This document shows, piece after piece, positions 28,519-38,103 of a DNA stretch of 64,000 nucleotides (position 1 is its first letter; every line of letters begins with the position of its first letter). Source of the DNA: Ectothiorhodospira mobilis (GTDB lineage Bacteria; Pseudomonadota; Gammaproteobacteria; Ectothiorhodospirales; Ectothiorhodospiraceae). The stretch covers positions 1 to 64,000 of the forward strand of contig NZ_NRSK01000009.1 of NCBI RefSeq assembly GCF_016584115.1. The letters run 5' to 3'. Position numbers and translations under genes: made by a program. The notes under the pieces were generated by a model. The model was not told the origin of the DNA, made no database searches, and worked only from the letters and a program-made list of their open reading frames with translations.

Positions 28519-29142
28519 ATGATGGCCCCGGGGGAGACGCAGATCCTCATCGACCTGATCCGCCACGGCGAACCCGCCGGCGGGCTGCGTTATCGCGGCA
28601 GCGGCGTGGACGATCCCCTCACCCCCGAGGGGCGCCGCCAGATGTGGGAGGCCGTGGGCGGCCGGGCGCATCCCGGGGGTCCCTGGGACCGCATCGTCAG
28701 TTCCCCCCTGCAGCGCTGTCGCGCCTTCGCCGAGGAACTGGCTGGCTGTCTCAACCTGCCCCTGACCCTGGAACCGGCCCTGCGGGAGGTGGGCTTCGGC
28801 GCCTGGGAGGGGCGCAGCCATGAGGACGTGCGCCGCAACAGCCCCGAGGAGTACCGGGCCTTCTTCCAGGATCCCCTCCATGCCCGGCCCCGGGGCGCCG
28901 AGCCCCTGGGGGATTTCCGCGGCCGGGTCTCCCAGGCCCTGGAGCGCCTGGAGACCCGCCATTGCGGCGAGCACCTGCTGGTGGTCACCCACGGGGGCGT
29001 GATCCGCGCCGCCGTGTGCGCCGCCCTGGACGTGCCCCTGCAGGCCATGTACCGCATCCGGGTCCCCTATGCGGGCCTCACCCGCCTGCGCCGGGACGAG
29101 CGCGGCCTGCAGGTGGATTTCGTCAACCGTACCCGGGTGTAA
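28519..29142 (+). CDS. Histidine phosphatase family protein
   Basis: A 207-residue enzyme of the phosphoglycerate mutase-like (branch 1) family. The catalytic motif RHGEP is at residues 15-19, SSPLQRCRAFA holds the second arginine, and VVTHGGVIRA holds the second catalytic histidine. Members include alpha-ribazole phosphatase (CobC) and broad phosphatases. AmpE upstream resembles CobD, but no cobalamin synthesis genes are seen, so I do not assign CobC. The first Met is less certain than the second because the two lie side by side. Confidence 0.82.
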   Translation: MMAPGETQILIDLIRHGEPAGGLRYRGSGVDDPLTPEGRRQMWEAVGGRAHPGGPWDRIVSSPLQRCRAFAEELAGCLNLPLTLEPALREVGFGAWEGRSHEDVRRNSPEEYRAFFQDPLHARPRGAEPLGDFRGRVSQALERLETRHCGEHLLVVTHGGVIRAAVCAALDVPLQAMYRIRVPYAGLTRLRRDERGLQVDFVNRTRV

Positions 29143-29217
29143 GGTCCTGCCCCGGGATGAGGGGTGGGGCCGGGCGTGCTACCCTTTCCGGCCGTTTCCA
29201 ACTGCCAGGGGATGCCC

Positions 29218-29982
29218 ATGAGCCCGTATCTCAAGACCGCTATCGACGCCGCCCTCCAGGCCCAGGAGGTGATCCGGCGGTATTACCGCCAGGGCTTCGA
29301 GGTGGAGATCAAGTCCGACCAGACGCCGGTGACCATCGCCGACCTGGAATCGGAGAAGGCCATCAAGTCCACCCTGTTCGGGGCCTTCCCGGACCACGGC
29401 AGCTACGGCGAGGAGACCGGCCGCGAGCGCATGGAGGCCGAACACCTCTGGCTCATCGATCCCATCGACGGCACCAAGAGCTTCGTCCGCCGTTATCCCT
29501 TCTTCTCCACCCAGATCGCCCTGCGCAGTGGGGGGGAGCTGGTGCTGGGGGTGTCCAACGCCCCCGAGTTCGGCGAGATGGCCTATGCCGAGGCCGGGCA
29601 GGGGGCCTTCCTGGGGGACGAGCCTGCGCGCGTGAGCGGGGTGACCACCCTGGAGGAGGCCACCCTGTCCGTGGGCAACATCAAGACCCTGGCGGGCGGC
29701 CCCGGCTGGCAGGGGCTGGGGGAGATCGTCCAGCGGGTGAACCGCACCCGGGGCTACGGCGATTTCTACCATTACCACCTCCTGGCCTCCGGGCGCATCG
29801 ATCTGGTGGTGGAGTCGGATGTGAACATCCTGGACATCGCCGCCCTGTCGGTGGTGGTGCGTGAGGCGGGGGGGGTGTTCACCGATCTGCAGGGCAATCC
29901 CCTGACCCTGGAGACCACCAGCGTCCTGGCGGCCGCCACCCCCGAACTGCACGCCGCCGCCCTGGAGCGACTGAACCCCTGA
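29218..29982 (+). CDS. Inositol monophosphatase-family phosphatase
   Basis: A 254-residue Mg-dependent, Li-sensitive-type phosphatase. Metal-binding motifs are GEETGRERMEAEHLWLIDPIDGT (acidic residues in DPIDGT) and the C-terminal ESDVNILDIAAL segment. The sequence resembles histidinol-phosphatase (HisN) members of this family more than SuhB or CysQ. I cannot be sure of the substrate. The second ATG was chosen because AGGGG lies 7 nt upstream of it. Confidence 0.82.
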   Translation: MSPYLKTAIDAALQAQEVIRRYYRQGFEVEIKSDQTPVTIADLESEKAIKSTLFGAFPDHGSYGEETGRERMEAEHLWLIDPIDGTKSFVRRYPFFSTQIALRSGGELVLGVSNAPEFGEMAYAEAGQGAFLGDEPARVSGVTTLEEATLSVGNIKTLAGGPGWQGLGEIVQRVNRTRGYGDFYHYHLLASGRIDLVVESDVNILDIAALSVVVREAGGVFTDLQGNPLTLETTSVLAAATPELHAAALERLNP

Positions 29983-30002
29983 TCCCCATGCCCGGGGCGG
30001 AT

Positions 30003-30029
30003 GCGCCTCCGGGGCTGTCCCGGAGGCGC
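30003..30029. terminator. GC-rich hairpin between convergent genes
   Basis: GCGCCTCCGGG, loop GCTGT, CCCGGAGGCGC make a perfect 11-bp stem in the 85-nt gap between the phosphatase and bpt, which are read toward each other. It has no T tract on either side, so it may be a bidirectional 3'-end hairpin rather than a classical terminator. Confidence 0.5.
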
Positions 30030-30067
30030 CGCGAAGCGCGGGGAAGGGGGCCCCGGGAGGCGGGGGA

Positions 30068-30787
30068 TTAGCCCGGTCCCACCCGTTGCCACAGCCCGTC
30101 CACCAGACCCTGGGCGGGCTGGAAGCGCACCTTGTAGGCCATCTTCGGGGTGAGGGGGTTCCAGTAGCCCAGGTACAACCAGGGCAGCCCCAGCCGCCGG
30201 GCCTCCTGCAGTTGCCAGAGGATGGCCTGGGTTCCCGGGCTGCGCCGCTCCAGGTCCGGATCGAAGAAGGTGTAGACAGCGGACAGCCCCTGGGGCAGCC
30301 GGTCGGTCACCGCCACACAGACCAGCCGTCCCTGCAGATGGAATTCCAGCAGCCAGGTCTCGCACCAGCGGCTGGAGATGAAGCCCCAGTACCCTTCCGG
30401 TGTGGGCTGGTCCATGCCGCCCCCCCGGTGGCGCTGGTTGACGTAACGGGTGTAGAGGGCGAAGTGCCCCGCATCGAAGGTCGCCTCCCGCACCACCACC
30501 TGCAGATCGGCGTTGCGCCGCCAGGTCCGGCGCTGGCTGCGGTTCGGGTGGAAGGCGGCCGTGGGCACCCGTACGGGTATACAGGCATCGCATCCCCGGC
30601 ATTGGTGGCGGTAGACGTGGTGGCCGCTGCGGCGGAAACCGGCATCCAGGAGCCGGCCATAGCGTTCCACGTCCATGGGGCCATGGGGATCGGCGAACAC
30701 CGTGGTCATCTCCCGGCCCTCCAGATAGGGGCAGCGGTCGGGAGGTGTGGCGTAGAAGATCAGCGGGATGTTGCGGGGCGCGTGCAC
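30068..30787 (-). CDS. bpt: Aspartate/glutamate leucyltransferase (Bpt)
   Basis: A 239-residue aminoacyl-tRNA-protein transferase that adds leucine to N-terminal Asp/Glu of proteins, marking them for ClpAP (N-degron pathway). The N-terminal cysteine cluster (RCPYLEGRE and QCRGCDACIPVRV), GYWGFISSRW and GYWNPLTPKMAYK are characteristic. The start is GTG at 30787 with GAGG upstream. The usual clpA/infA neighbours are not present here. Confidence 0.92.
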   Translation of the reverse strand: MHAPRNIPLIFYATPPDRCPYLEGREMTTVFADPHGPMDVERYGRLLDAGFRRSGHHVYRHQCRGCDACIPVRVPTAAFHPNRSQRRTWRRNADLQVVVREATFDAGHFALYTRYVNQRHRGGGMDQPTPEGYWGFISSRWCETWLLEFHLQGRLVCVAVTDRLPQGLSAVYTFFDPDLERRSPGTQAILWQLQEARRLGLPWLYLGYWNPLTPKMAYKVRFQPAQGLVDGLWQRVGPG

Positions 30788-30905
30788 ATGCAGAGCCTCG
30801 ATGAATCTGCAGATTGTAGATGCGGATCGTCCGCCCGGGGGTGATCCAGATCAGCGTTGCGGTTATTGCTTGAATTCAGGCCCGAAAACGCCGATTTGCC
30901 AATCA

Positions 30906-30914
30906 TGTTATGCT
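30906..30914 (+). promoter_or_regulatory. Possible extended -10 element of metH
   Basis: TGTTATGCT is an extended -10 motif 26 nt before the metH start. The -35 region is weak. I searched the 30788-30939 gap for cobalamin, SAM or SAH riboswitch features and saw none. Confidence 0.35.
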
Positions 30915-30939
30915 GTGAGGCTGTCTGTTAAGCAACCGG

Positions 30940-33900
30940 ATGATGTATATGAATCCCGATCGACTTAGTAAGCTTGAGCAGGAGATCAGCCGCCGCATCA
31001 TGATCCTCGATGGTGCCATGGGGACCACCATCCAGACCTATGGTCTGCAGGAGGCGGATTATCGAGGCGAGCGCTTTGCCGATTGGCACTGCGACGTCAA
31101 GGGGAACAACGATCTCCTCGTGCTCACCCAGCCCAAGATCGTTCGGGAGATTCACGAAAAGTTTCTGGAGGCCGGTGCCGACATCATCGAGGCCAACACC
31201 TTCAATGCCACCCGCGTGGCCATGGCCGACTACGACATGGAGGACCTGGTCCCCGAGATCAACCGCGAGGCCGCCCGCATCGCCCGCGAGGTCGCCGACG
31301 CCTGGACCGAGAAGACCCCCGACCGCCCCCGATTCGTGGCCGGGATCCTCGGCCCCACCAACCGCACCGCCAGCATCTCCCCGGACGTGAACGACCCGGG
31401 CAAGCGCAACATCCACTTCGATGATCTGGTGGCCGCCTACAAGGAGGCCGCGGAGAATCTCATCGACGGCGGCACGGACCTGCTGCTCATCGAGACGATC
31501 TTCGACACCCTCAACGCCAAGGCCGCCGTCTTCGCCGTGGAGACCGTGTTCCACGAGCGTGGCGAGCGCTGGCCGGTGATGATCTCCGGCACCATCACCG
31601 ATGCCTCCGGCCGTACCCTCACGGGGCAGACCACCGAGGCCTTCTGGAATTCCCTGCGCCATGCCCAGCCCTTCTCCGTGGGCCTGAACTGCGCCCTGGG
31701 GGCGAAGGATCTGCGCCCCTATGTGGAGGAACTGTCCCGCATCGCCGACACCCATGTCTCGGCCCACCCCAACGCTGGCCTGCCCAATGAGTTCGGCGGC
31801 TATGACGAGACCCCCGAACAGATGGCCGAGGAAATCGTCAAGTGGGCCGCCGCCGGCCACCTGAACATCATCGGCGGCTGTTGCGGTACCCTGCCGGAGC
31901 ATATCCGCGCCATCCGCGAGGCGGTGGAAAAGCATGCGCCCCGCAAGATCCCCGAGATCGAGCCCGCCTGCCGCCTGTCGGGGCTGGAGCCGTTCAACAT
32001 CACCGCCGACACCCTGTTCGTCAACGTGGGCGAGCGCACCAACGTCACCGGCAGCGCCCGCTTCAAGCGCCTGATCAAGGACGGCGACTACGACACCGCC
32101 CTGGAGGTGGCCGCCGAACAGGTGCAGAACGGGGCCCAGGTCATCGATGTGAACATGGACGAGGGCATGCTGGACGCCCTGGAGGCCATGCAGCGCTTTC
32201 TGAACCTGGCCGCTGCCGAGCCGGAGATCTCCCGCGTGCCGGTGATGATCGACTCCTCCAAGTGGGAGGTGATCGAGGCCGGTCTCAAGTGCATCCAGGG
32301 CAAGGGGATCGTCAACTCCATCTCCCTGAAGGAAGGGGAGGAGAAGTTCATCCACCAGGCCCGCATGCTGCGCCACTACGGCGCCGCCGTGGTGGTCATG
32401 GCCTTCGACGAGCAGGGCCAGGCGGATACCAAAGAGCGCAAGGTGGAGATCTGCCAGCGGGCCTACAGGATCCTCACCGAGCAGGTGGGTTTCCCGGCCG
32501 AGGACATCATCTTCGACCCCAACATCTTCGCCATCGCCACGGGCATCGAGGAGCACAACAACTACGGCGTGGACTTCATCGAGGCCACCCGCGAGATCAA
32601 GCAGACCCTGCCCCATGCCCTGGTGTCCGGCGGGGTCTCCAATGTCTCCTTCTCCTTCCGCGGCAATAACCCGGTACGCGAGGCCATCCACGCCGTGTTC
32701 CTGTACCACGCCATCAAGGCGGGCATGGACATGGGCATCGTCAACGCCGGCCAATTGGCGGTATACGACGAGATCCCCGAGAAGCTGCGCGATGCGGTGG
32801 AGGACGTGGTCCTCAACCGCCGCGACGATGCCACCGAGCGTCTGCTGGACATGGCCGAGGAGTTCCGTGGCAGCGGGGTCGAGGCCAAGAAGGAGGACCT
32901 CTCCTGGCGCGAACTGCCGGTGGCCGAACGCCTCCGGCACGCCCTGGTCAAGGGCATCGACACCTATGTGGTGGAGGACGTGGAGGAGGCCCGTCAGGCC
33001 TTTGAACGGCCCATCCAGGTGATCGAGGGGCCGCTCATGGACGGCATGAACGTGGTGGGCGATCTGTTCGGCGCCGGCAAGATGTTCCTGCCCCAGGTGG
33101 TCAAGTCCGCCCGCGTCATGAAGAAGGGCGTGGCCCATCTCATCCCCTATATCGAGGCGGAGAAGGGGGACGACTCCGAGAACAACGGCCGCATCCTCAT
33201 GGCCACGGTGAAGGGGGACGTGCACGACATCGGCAAGAACATCGTCGGTGTGGTGCTGCAGTGCAACAACTTCGAGGTCATCGACATCGGCGTCATGGTC
33301 CCGGGGCAGCAGATCCTGGAGGCCGCCAAGGAGCACAAGGTGGACGTCATCGGCCTCTCCGGGCTCATCACCCCCTCCCTGGAGGAGATGTCCAACTTCG
33401 CCGCCGAGCTGCAGCGCCAGGGCATGAAGACCCCGCTGATGGTGGGCGGTGCCACCACCTCCCGCGCCCACACCGCGGTGAAGATCTCGCCCCAGTATGA
33501 CGGCCCCACCGTCTGGGTGAAGGACGCCTCCCGCGCCGTGGGTGTGGCCCAGAGCCTGGTGAGTCCGGAACTGCGCGGCCCCTACGCCGAGAAGATCGCC
33601 AAGGAATACGCCGAGGTGCGCGAGCAGCACGGTGCCCGCCAGCAGAAGCAGGACTGGCTCAAGCTGGAGGAGGCCCGGGCCAACAAGCCGGCCATCGACT
33701 GGTCCGATTACACCCCGCCCCGGCCGGCGGTGCTGGATGGCGGTGCCATGGACCTGGGCGGGCCGGCCCCGGAGGTCCTGCATCCCCACGGGAAGGACAG
33801 CGCCCTGCTGCGCTTCGACGACTACCCCCTGGAGCGGCTGGTGGACTACATCGACTGGACGCCGTTCTTCCGCGCCTGGGACCTGCACGCCGCCTATCCG

Positions 33901-34707
33901 CGCATCCTGGATGACGAGGTTGTGGGCGAGGAGGCGCGCAAGCTCTTCGCCGACGCCCAGCCCATGCTGCGGAAAATCATCGACGAGGGCTGGCTCAAGG
34001 CCCGGGCCGTGGTGGGCTTCTTCCCGGCCAACAGCGTGGACGAGGACGACATCCAGCTGTTCAGGGACGCCGGCGGCCAGGAGCCCCTGATGCGCCTGCA
34101 TCAGGTGCGCCAGCAGACGCGCAAGCCGCGCGAGGCCCCCAACATGTGCCTGTCGGACTTCGTCGCACCCGGGGAGACCGGCCTGCGGGACTACCTGGGG
34201 GCGTTCGCCGTCACCACCGGCATCGGCATCGACGAGCACGTGCGGCGCTTTGAGGAGGCCAACGACGACTACTCCGCCATCATGCTCAAGGCCCTGGCGG
34301 ACCGTCTGGCCGAGGCCTTCGCCGAACACATGCACGAGCGGGTGCGCCGGGAGTTCTGGGGCTACGCCCCGGACGAGGGCCTCACCAACGAGGAGCTCAT
34401 CAAGGAGAAATACCGTGGCATCCGGCCCGCCCCCGGCTACCCGGCCTGCCCGGAGCACACGGAGAAGGGCCTGCTGTGGGATCTGATCGATCCGGTGACC
34501 CATGCCGGCATGTCCCTCACCGAAAGCTACGCCATGAACCCGGCCTCCTCGGTGTCCGGCTTCTACTTCGCCCACCCCGAGTCCCGCTACTTCGGCGTGG
34601 GCAAGCTCAACCGGGACCAGGTGGAAGACTACGCCAAACGCAAGGGCATGGATCTGGACGACGCCCAGCGCTGGCTGGCGCCGAACCTGGGGTACGATCC
34701 GGACTGA
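30940..34707 (+). CDS. metH: Cobalamin-dependent methionine synthase
   Basis: A 1255-residue four-module enzyme that methylates homocysteine using methyltetrahydrofolate and a B12 cofactor. The homocysteine-binding module (about 10-330) holds zinc cysteines in GLNCALG and IGGCCGT. The pterin module (about 360-640) starts with [11 protein letters not shown]. The B12 module (about 660-900) has [14 protein letters not shown], whose His ligates cobalt. The activation module (about 910-1230) ends in [12 protein letters not shown]. Length is normal for MetH. Three ATG codons lie at 30940, 30943 and 30949; the first in-frame one is used. It is followed by a long intergenic inverted repeat block. Confidence 0.97.
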   Translation: MMYMNPDRLSKLEQEISRRIMILDGAMGTTIQTYGLQEADYRGERFADWHCDVKGNNDLLVLTQPKIVREIHEKFLEAGADIIEANTFNATRVAMADYDMEDLVPEINREAARIAREVADAWTEKTPDRPRFVAGILGPTNRTASISPDVNDPGKRNIHFDDLVAAYKEAAENLIDGGTDLLLIETIFDTLNAKAAVFAVETVFHERGERWPVMISGTITDASGRTLTGQTTEAFWNSLRHAQPFSVGLNCALGAKDLRPYVEELSRIADTHVSAHPNAGLPNEFGGYDETPEQMAEEIVKWAAAGHLNIIGGCCGTLPEHIRAIREAVEKHAPRKIPEIEPACRLSGLEPFNITADTLFVNVGERTNVTGSARFKRLIKDGDYDTALEVAAEQVQNGAQVIDVNMDEGMLDALEAMQRFLNLAAAEPEISRVPVMIDSSKWEVIEAGLKCIQGKGIVNSISLKEGEEKFIHQARMLRHYGAAVVVMAFDEQGQADTKERKVEICQRAYRILTEQVGFPAEDIIFDPNIFAIATGIEEHNNYGVDFIEATREIKQTLPHALVSGGVSNVSFSFRGNNPVREAIHAVFLYHAIKAGMDMGIVNAGQLAVYDEIPEKLRDAVEDVVLNRRDDATERLLDMAEEFRGSGVEAKKEDLSWRELPVAERLRHALVKGIDTYVVEDVEEARQAFERPIQVIEGPLMDGMNVVGDLFGAGKMFLPQVVKSARVMKKGVAHLIPYIEAEKGDDSENNGRILMATVKGDVHDIGKNIVGVVLQCNNFEVIDIGVMVPGQQILEAAKEHKVDVIGLSGLITPSLEEMSNFAAELQRQGMKTPLMVGGATTSRAHTAVKISPQYDGPTVWVKDASRAVGVAQSLVSPELRGPYAEKIAKEYAEVREQHGARQQKQDWLKLEEARANKPAIDWSDYTPPRPAVLDGGAMDLGGPAPEVLHPHGKDSALLRFDDYPLERLVDYIDWTPFFRAWDLHAAYPRILDDEVVGEEARKLFADAQPMLRKIIDEGWLKARAVVGFFPANSVDEDDIQLFRDAGGQEPLMRLHQVRQQTRKPREAPNMCLSDFVAPGETGLRDYLGAFAVTTGIGIDEHVRRFEEANDDYSAIMLKALADRLAEAFAEHMHERVRREFWGYAPDEGLTNEELIKEKYRGIRPAPGYPACPEHTEKGLLWDLIDPVTHAGMSLTESYAMNPASSVSGFYFAHPESRYFGVGKLNRDQVEDYAKRKGMDLDDAQRWLAPNLGYDPD

Positions 34708-34741
34708 TGGGGCGGGTTTGACTCCAGAGCCTTCCCTCTGG

Positions 34742-34765
34742 CCCCTCTCCCCATGGGGAGAGGGG
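34742..34765. repeat. 24-bp perfect palindrome after metH
   Basis: CCCCTCTCCCCA and its exact complement TGGGGAGAGGGG are adjacent, 35 nt past the metH stop. As RNA it would form a very strong hairpin without a T tract. It may act as a transcription end hairpin or as a dispersed repeat. Confidence 0.6.
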
Positions 34766-34779
34766 AGAGCAATGATGCA

Positions 34780-34891
34780 GGCCCCGGGGTGGGGATGACC
34801 CGCGCCGGGTGTCGACCGCAGGGATGCGGTCGTCAAGCCTCCAGGGATGGATTCACGGCGTCCCGGCGCGGGTCATCCCCACCCCGGGGCC
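34780..34891. repeat. 112-bp element with 30-bp perfect inverted repeats
   Basis: The left arm 34780-34809 and right arm 34862-34891 are exact reverse complements over 30 bp. The 52-nt interior holds a second perfect hairpin, CGACCGCA-GGGA-TGCGGTCG (34813-34832). With the 24-bp palindrome just upstream it fills most of the 301-nt gap between metH (34707) and the next gene (35009). It looks like a REP/MITE-type dispersed element; no transposase or ORF is inside. Confidence 0.75.
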
Positions 34892-35008
34892 GTCTCGCAA
34901 GTCACCCGCCCTGCCCATTCCCGGGCGGTGTGATCGCACCCTGTCAGCTTCATTTTCCGCTATTCTAGCCGGTCACCCAAACCCCATCCTGTGCCGGAGC
35001 AACACCCC

Positions 35009-36550
35009 ATGTCGGATGCCCCCGAATCGGAACACGACGGACACCGCCTCACCCTGCGCAATACCCGGATGGAGGACTACGAGGATATCCGGGAGATCAT
35101 GGAGGCGGTGTACAAGACCCTGGACGGGGCCTGGACCCGGGAGCAGTTCGAGTCCCAGATCCGGCGTTTCCCTGAGGGTCAGATCTGCATCGAGGACAAC
35201 GGCAAGGTGGTGGCGGCCGCCATCAGCCTGATCGTGGACTACCGCCGCTGGGGCGACCGTCACCGCTACTGGGAGATTACCGGCAAGGGCTATCTCACCA
35301 CCCACGACCCCGAGGGGGACACCCTCTACGGCGTGGACGTCTTCGTGCACCCGGACTACCGCGGCCTGCGCCTGGGGCGGCGACTCTACGACGCCCGCAA
35401 GGAACTGTGCGAGAAGCTCAACCTGCGGGCCATCGTCGCCGGCGGGCGCATCCCCGGCTACCACAAGTACCGGGACGAGATGAGCCCGCAGCAGTACGTG
35501 GAGCTGGTCAAGTCCAAGGAGATCATCGACCCGGTGCTCACCTTCCAGCTCTCCAACGACTTCCACGTGCGCCGCATCATCAACGACTACCTGCCGGACG
35601 ACCGGGAGTCCCAGGCCTACGCCACCCTGCTGGAATGGATCAACATCTACTACGATGAGAAGGAGAAGCTCATCGGCGGCACCAAGCAGGTGGTGCGTGT
35701 GGGCGCCGTGCAGTGGCAGATGCGGCCCCTGGATTCCCTGGATGACCTGCTGCAGCAGATGGAGTACTTCGTGGACGCCGTCTCCGGCTACCAGTCGGAC
35801 GTGATCCTCTTCCCCGAATTCTTCAACGGGCCCCTCATGGCCCAGTTCAATCAGGAGAACACCGCCGAGGCGGTGCGCCACCTGGCGGAATACACCGAGC
35901 CCCTGCGCCAGGAGATGGTGCGCCTGGCCCTGGCCTACAACATCAACATCATCGCCGGCAGCATGCCCGAGTACGAGGACCAGGAGCTGCGCAACGTCTC
36001 CTACCTCTGCCGCCGGGACGGCAGCTGGGACAAGCAGTACAAGCTGCACATCACCCCGGACGAGCGGGCCTACTGGGGCCTGCGGGGCGGGGACCAGGTG
36101 CGCATCTTCGACACCGATTTCGGCAAGATCGGCATCCTCATCTGCTACGACGTGGAATTCCCCGAACTGCCCCGTATCCTGGCGGATCAGGGTCTGCAGG
36201 TGCTGTTCGTGCCCTTCTGGACCGACACCAAGAACGCCTACCTGCGGGTGCGCCGCTGCGCCCAGGCCCGGGCCATCGAGAACGAATGCTACGTGGTCAT
36301 CTCCGGCAGCGTCGGCAACCTGCCGCGGGTGGAGAACATGGACATGCAGTACTCCCAGGCGGCGGTGTTCACCCCCTCGGACTTCGCCTTCCCCCACGAC
36401 GCCGTGGCGGCCGAGGCCACCCCCAACACCGAGATGACCCTCATCGCCGACCTGGACCTGGACAACCTCAAGGAGCTGCGCACCCACGGCAGCGTGCGCA
36501 ACCTGGTGGACCGCCGCCTGGACCTGTATCAGGTGCGCTGGAAGCGCTGA
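35009..36550 (+). CDS. GNAT acetyltransferase-carbon-nitrogen hydrolase fusion
   Basis: A 513-residue two-domain protein. The N-terminal GNAT domain (about 10-190) has an acetyl-CoA loop near VFVHPDYRGLRLGRRLYDARK. The C-terminal carbon-nitrogen hydrolase (nitrilase superfamily) domain spans about 225-500 and its Glu-Lys-Cys triad is visible in LFPEFFNG, KQYKLHITPDE and ILICYDVEFPE. The architecture occurs in a family of bifunctional proteins of unknown substrate; amidase plus acetyltransferase suggests polyamine- or amide-related chemistry (inference). The ATG at 35009 has GGAG 9 nt upstream; a GTG at 34991 is an alternative. Its 3' end overlaps the convergent gene by 22 nt. Confidence 0.9.
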   Translation: MSDAPESEHDGHRLTLRNTRMEDYEDIREIMEAVYKTLDGAWTREQFESQIRRFPEGQICIEDNGKVVAAAISLIVDYRRWGDRHRYWEITGKGYLTTHDPEGDTLYGVDVFVHPDYRGLRLGRRLYDARKELCEKLNLRAIVAGGRIPGYHKYRDEMSPQQYVELVKSKEIIDPVLTFQLSNDFHVRRIINDYLPDDRESQAYATLLEWINIYYDEKEKLIGGTKQVVRVGAVQWQMRPLDSLDDLLQQMEYFVDAVSGYQSDVILFPEFFNGPLMAQFNQENTAEAVRHLAEYTEPLRQEMVRLALAYNINIIAGSMPEYEDQELRNVSYLCRRDGSWDKQYKLHITPDERAYWGLRGGDQVRIFDTDFGKIGILICYDVEFPELPRILADQGLQVLFVPFWTDTKNAYLRVRRCAQARAIENECYVVISGSVGNLPRVENMDMQYSQAAVFTPSDFAFPHDAVAAEATPNTEMTLIADLDLDNLKELRTHGSVRNLVDRRLDLYQVRWKR

Positions 36551-37166
36551 TCCCGCCCCGCCGCCGGCAGGCGGAAGCGCCGGCGCAGGCGGCCCAGGGG
36601 ACCCCGCATCACCAGTTCCAGCTCCCAGGCGGTGTCCCGCCCGTCGGGCCCCGGGGACGGGTCCTGCGGCGCGGGCAGTCCCCCGGGGATACGGAAGGTG
36701 GCCCCCAGCCGCCGTCCGCGTCCCGTGGGAGGCAGGGCCGCGGCGGGCTGTGTCCCGCGCCAGAGGATATGGTGCTGGCGCGGTCCCTCGGAGGGGGCCT
36801 GCCGGGCGATGCAGGCCAGGGTCATGCGGGTGTCCCCCGGCGCCGAACTCAGCCCCGGGATCCGCACCACGCAGGGGACCTCGCCCCCTCCGGCCCCGGC
36901 CAGGGGGGCGCCTCCATACGGATCTCCCCCAGCCCCCGGCGCTCCATCCCCCGCTTCAGCGAGGTCCCCAGCAGCGCCACCCCGGAGAAGGTAAATAGAC
37001 CCAGCACCGCCCACTGGACCCAGGGGGCCTCACCCGCCGGCGGCAGGCTGCGGTACAGGTATGCGCAGATCCCGAGCCATGTGACCCCGGCCAGGAAGGG
37101 GATCAGTGGCGACCGTGCCCCCTGCGGGTGTAGAGTAGGGCGGCCGGGATGGCCGGGCTCGGGCAT
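36529..37166 (-). pseudogene. DUF3592-like membrane protein gene split by a -1 frameshift
   Basis: Two leftward reading frames together give one plausible protein. The first (from 37166, with GAGGAG upstream of the ATG) encodes two transmembrane helices and a linker reading EIRMEAPP. The second continues after a run of six C on this strand (six G at 36903-36908 on the + strand) with GGEVPCVVRIPG and a beta-rich domain with the pattern of DUF3592-like proteins, ending at 36529. Adding one base in the run joins the frames. It is therefore a disrupted gene, a phase-variable or slippage-expressed gene, or an assembly error; the sequence alone cannot decide. Confidence 0.65.
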
Positions 37167-37219
37167 GTCGGTCTCCTCGGACGCATCGAAGGCAAAGACC
37201 CAACCAGGGTAGATAAGCG

Positions 37220-37987
37220 ATGGATGAATTCCAATTGCTCGTGGATCTCCACAAGGGCGCTCAACGCCAGGGTCCGGGCGGGGATGCCGAGACCCGAAGG
37301 GCCATCCAACTGTCCGGGCTGGATCCCGAGGCCCCGCTGAGGATCGCGGACATCGGCTGTGGTACCGGGGCCTCCACCCTGGTCCTGGCTTCGGTGCTGA
37401 AGCACGCCCGCATCACCGCCGTGGATTTCCTGCCGGAGTTCCTGGACGCGCTGATGGAGCGGGCCCGCATCGCCGGGGTGGCCGGGAGGATCACCCCCGT
37501 GTGCGCCAGCATGGAGGATCTGCTGCTCGGGGAGGGGGAGCTGGATGGGATCTGGTCCGAAGGGGCCATCTACAACATCGGCTTCGCCCGGGGCGTGGCG
37601 GAGTGGCGCCGTTACCTGAAACCCGGCGGACTGCTGATGGCCTCCGAGATCACCTGGCTGACCCCCACCCGTCCCGGGGAGATCCAGGCCTATTGGGAGG
37701 GGGAGTACCCCGAGATCGATCTGCCTTCCGCCAAGATGAGGGTGTTGGAGGAGAACGGGTACTCCCCCATCGGCTACTTCGTGCTGCCCGAGCACTGCTG
37801 GCTGGAGCACTACTATCGACCCATGCAGTCCGGATTCGCGGCCTTTCTCCAGCGCAATGGCCACAGCGCCCAGGCGCGGGCGCTGGTGGAGGCGGAACGG
37901 CGGGAGATGGAGCTGTACGAGCGGTTCAGGACGTACTACAGCTATGGCGTATACCTGGCCCGCAAGGCATGCGAGGATGCTCCATGA
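37220..37987 (+). CDS. Class I SAM-dependent methyltransferase
   Basis: A 255-residue Rossmann-fold methyltransferase with motif I IADIGCGTGASTLVLA (near residue 43), the acidic ribose ligand in ITAVDFLPEF and a motif near GGLLMASEITWL. The acceptor is unknown. It is divergent from the frameshifted membrane gene and 116 nt upstream of the persulfide dioxygenase, with no clear functional link. Confidence 0.82.
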   Translation: MDEFQLLVDLHKGAQRQGPGGDAETRRAIQLSGLDPEAPLRIADIGCGTGASTLVLASVLKHARITAVDFLPEFLDALMERARIAGVAGRITPVCASMEDLLLGEGELDGIWSEGAIYNIGFARGVAEWRRYLKPGGLLMASEITWLTPTRPGEIQAYWEGEYPEIDLPSAKMRVLEENGYSPIGYFVLPEHCWLEHYYRPMQSGFAAFLQRNGHSAQARALVEAERREMELYERFRTYYSYGVYLARKACEDAP

Positions 37988-38103
37988 CCACCGCTGTACG
38001 GGGCCGGTACGCAGACGGCGGACATCAGTGACCGGGACGGGGCGCCCCTGGGACAGGGCCCCATACTGCGGGGAAAGCCCCGGCCCCACGCGAGGAGGGC
38101 GCC

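Noticed and set aside
30788-30939. Possible riboswitch upstream of metH
   Set aside because: The gap is short and I found no cobalamin box, SAM or SAH aptamer core.
30928-34836. 1302-codon open frame antisense to metH
   Set aside because: No family resemblance; metH on the other strand is unambiguous. Shadow frame.
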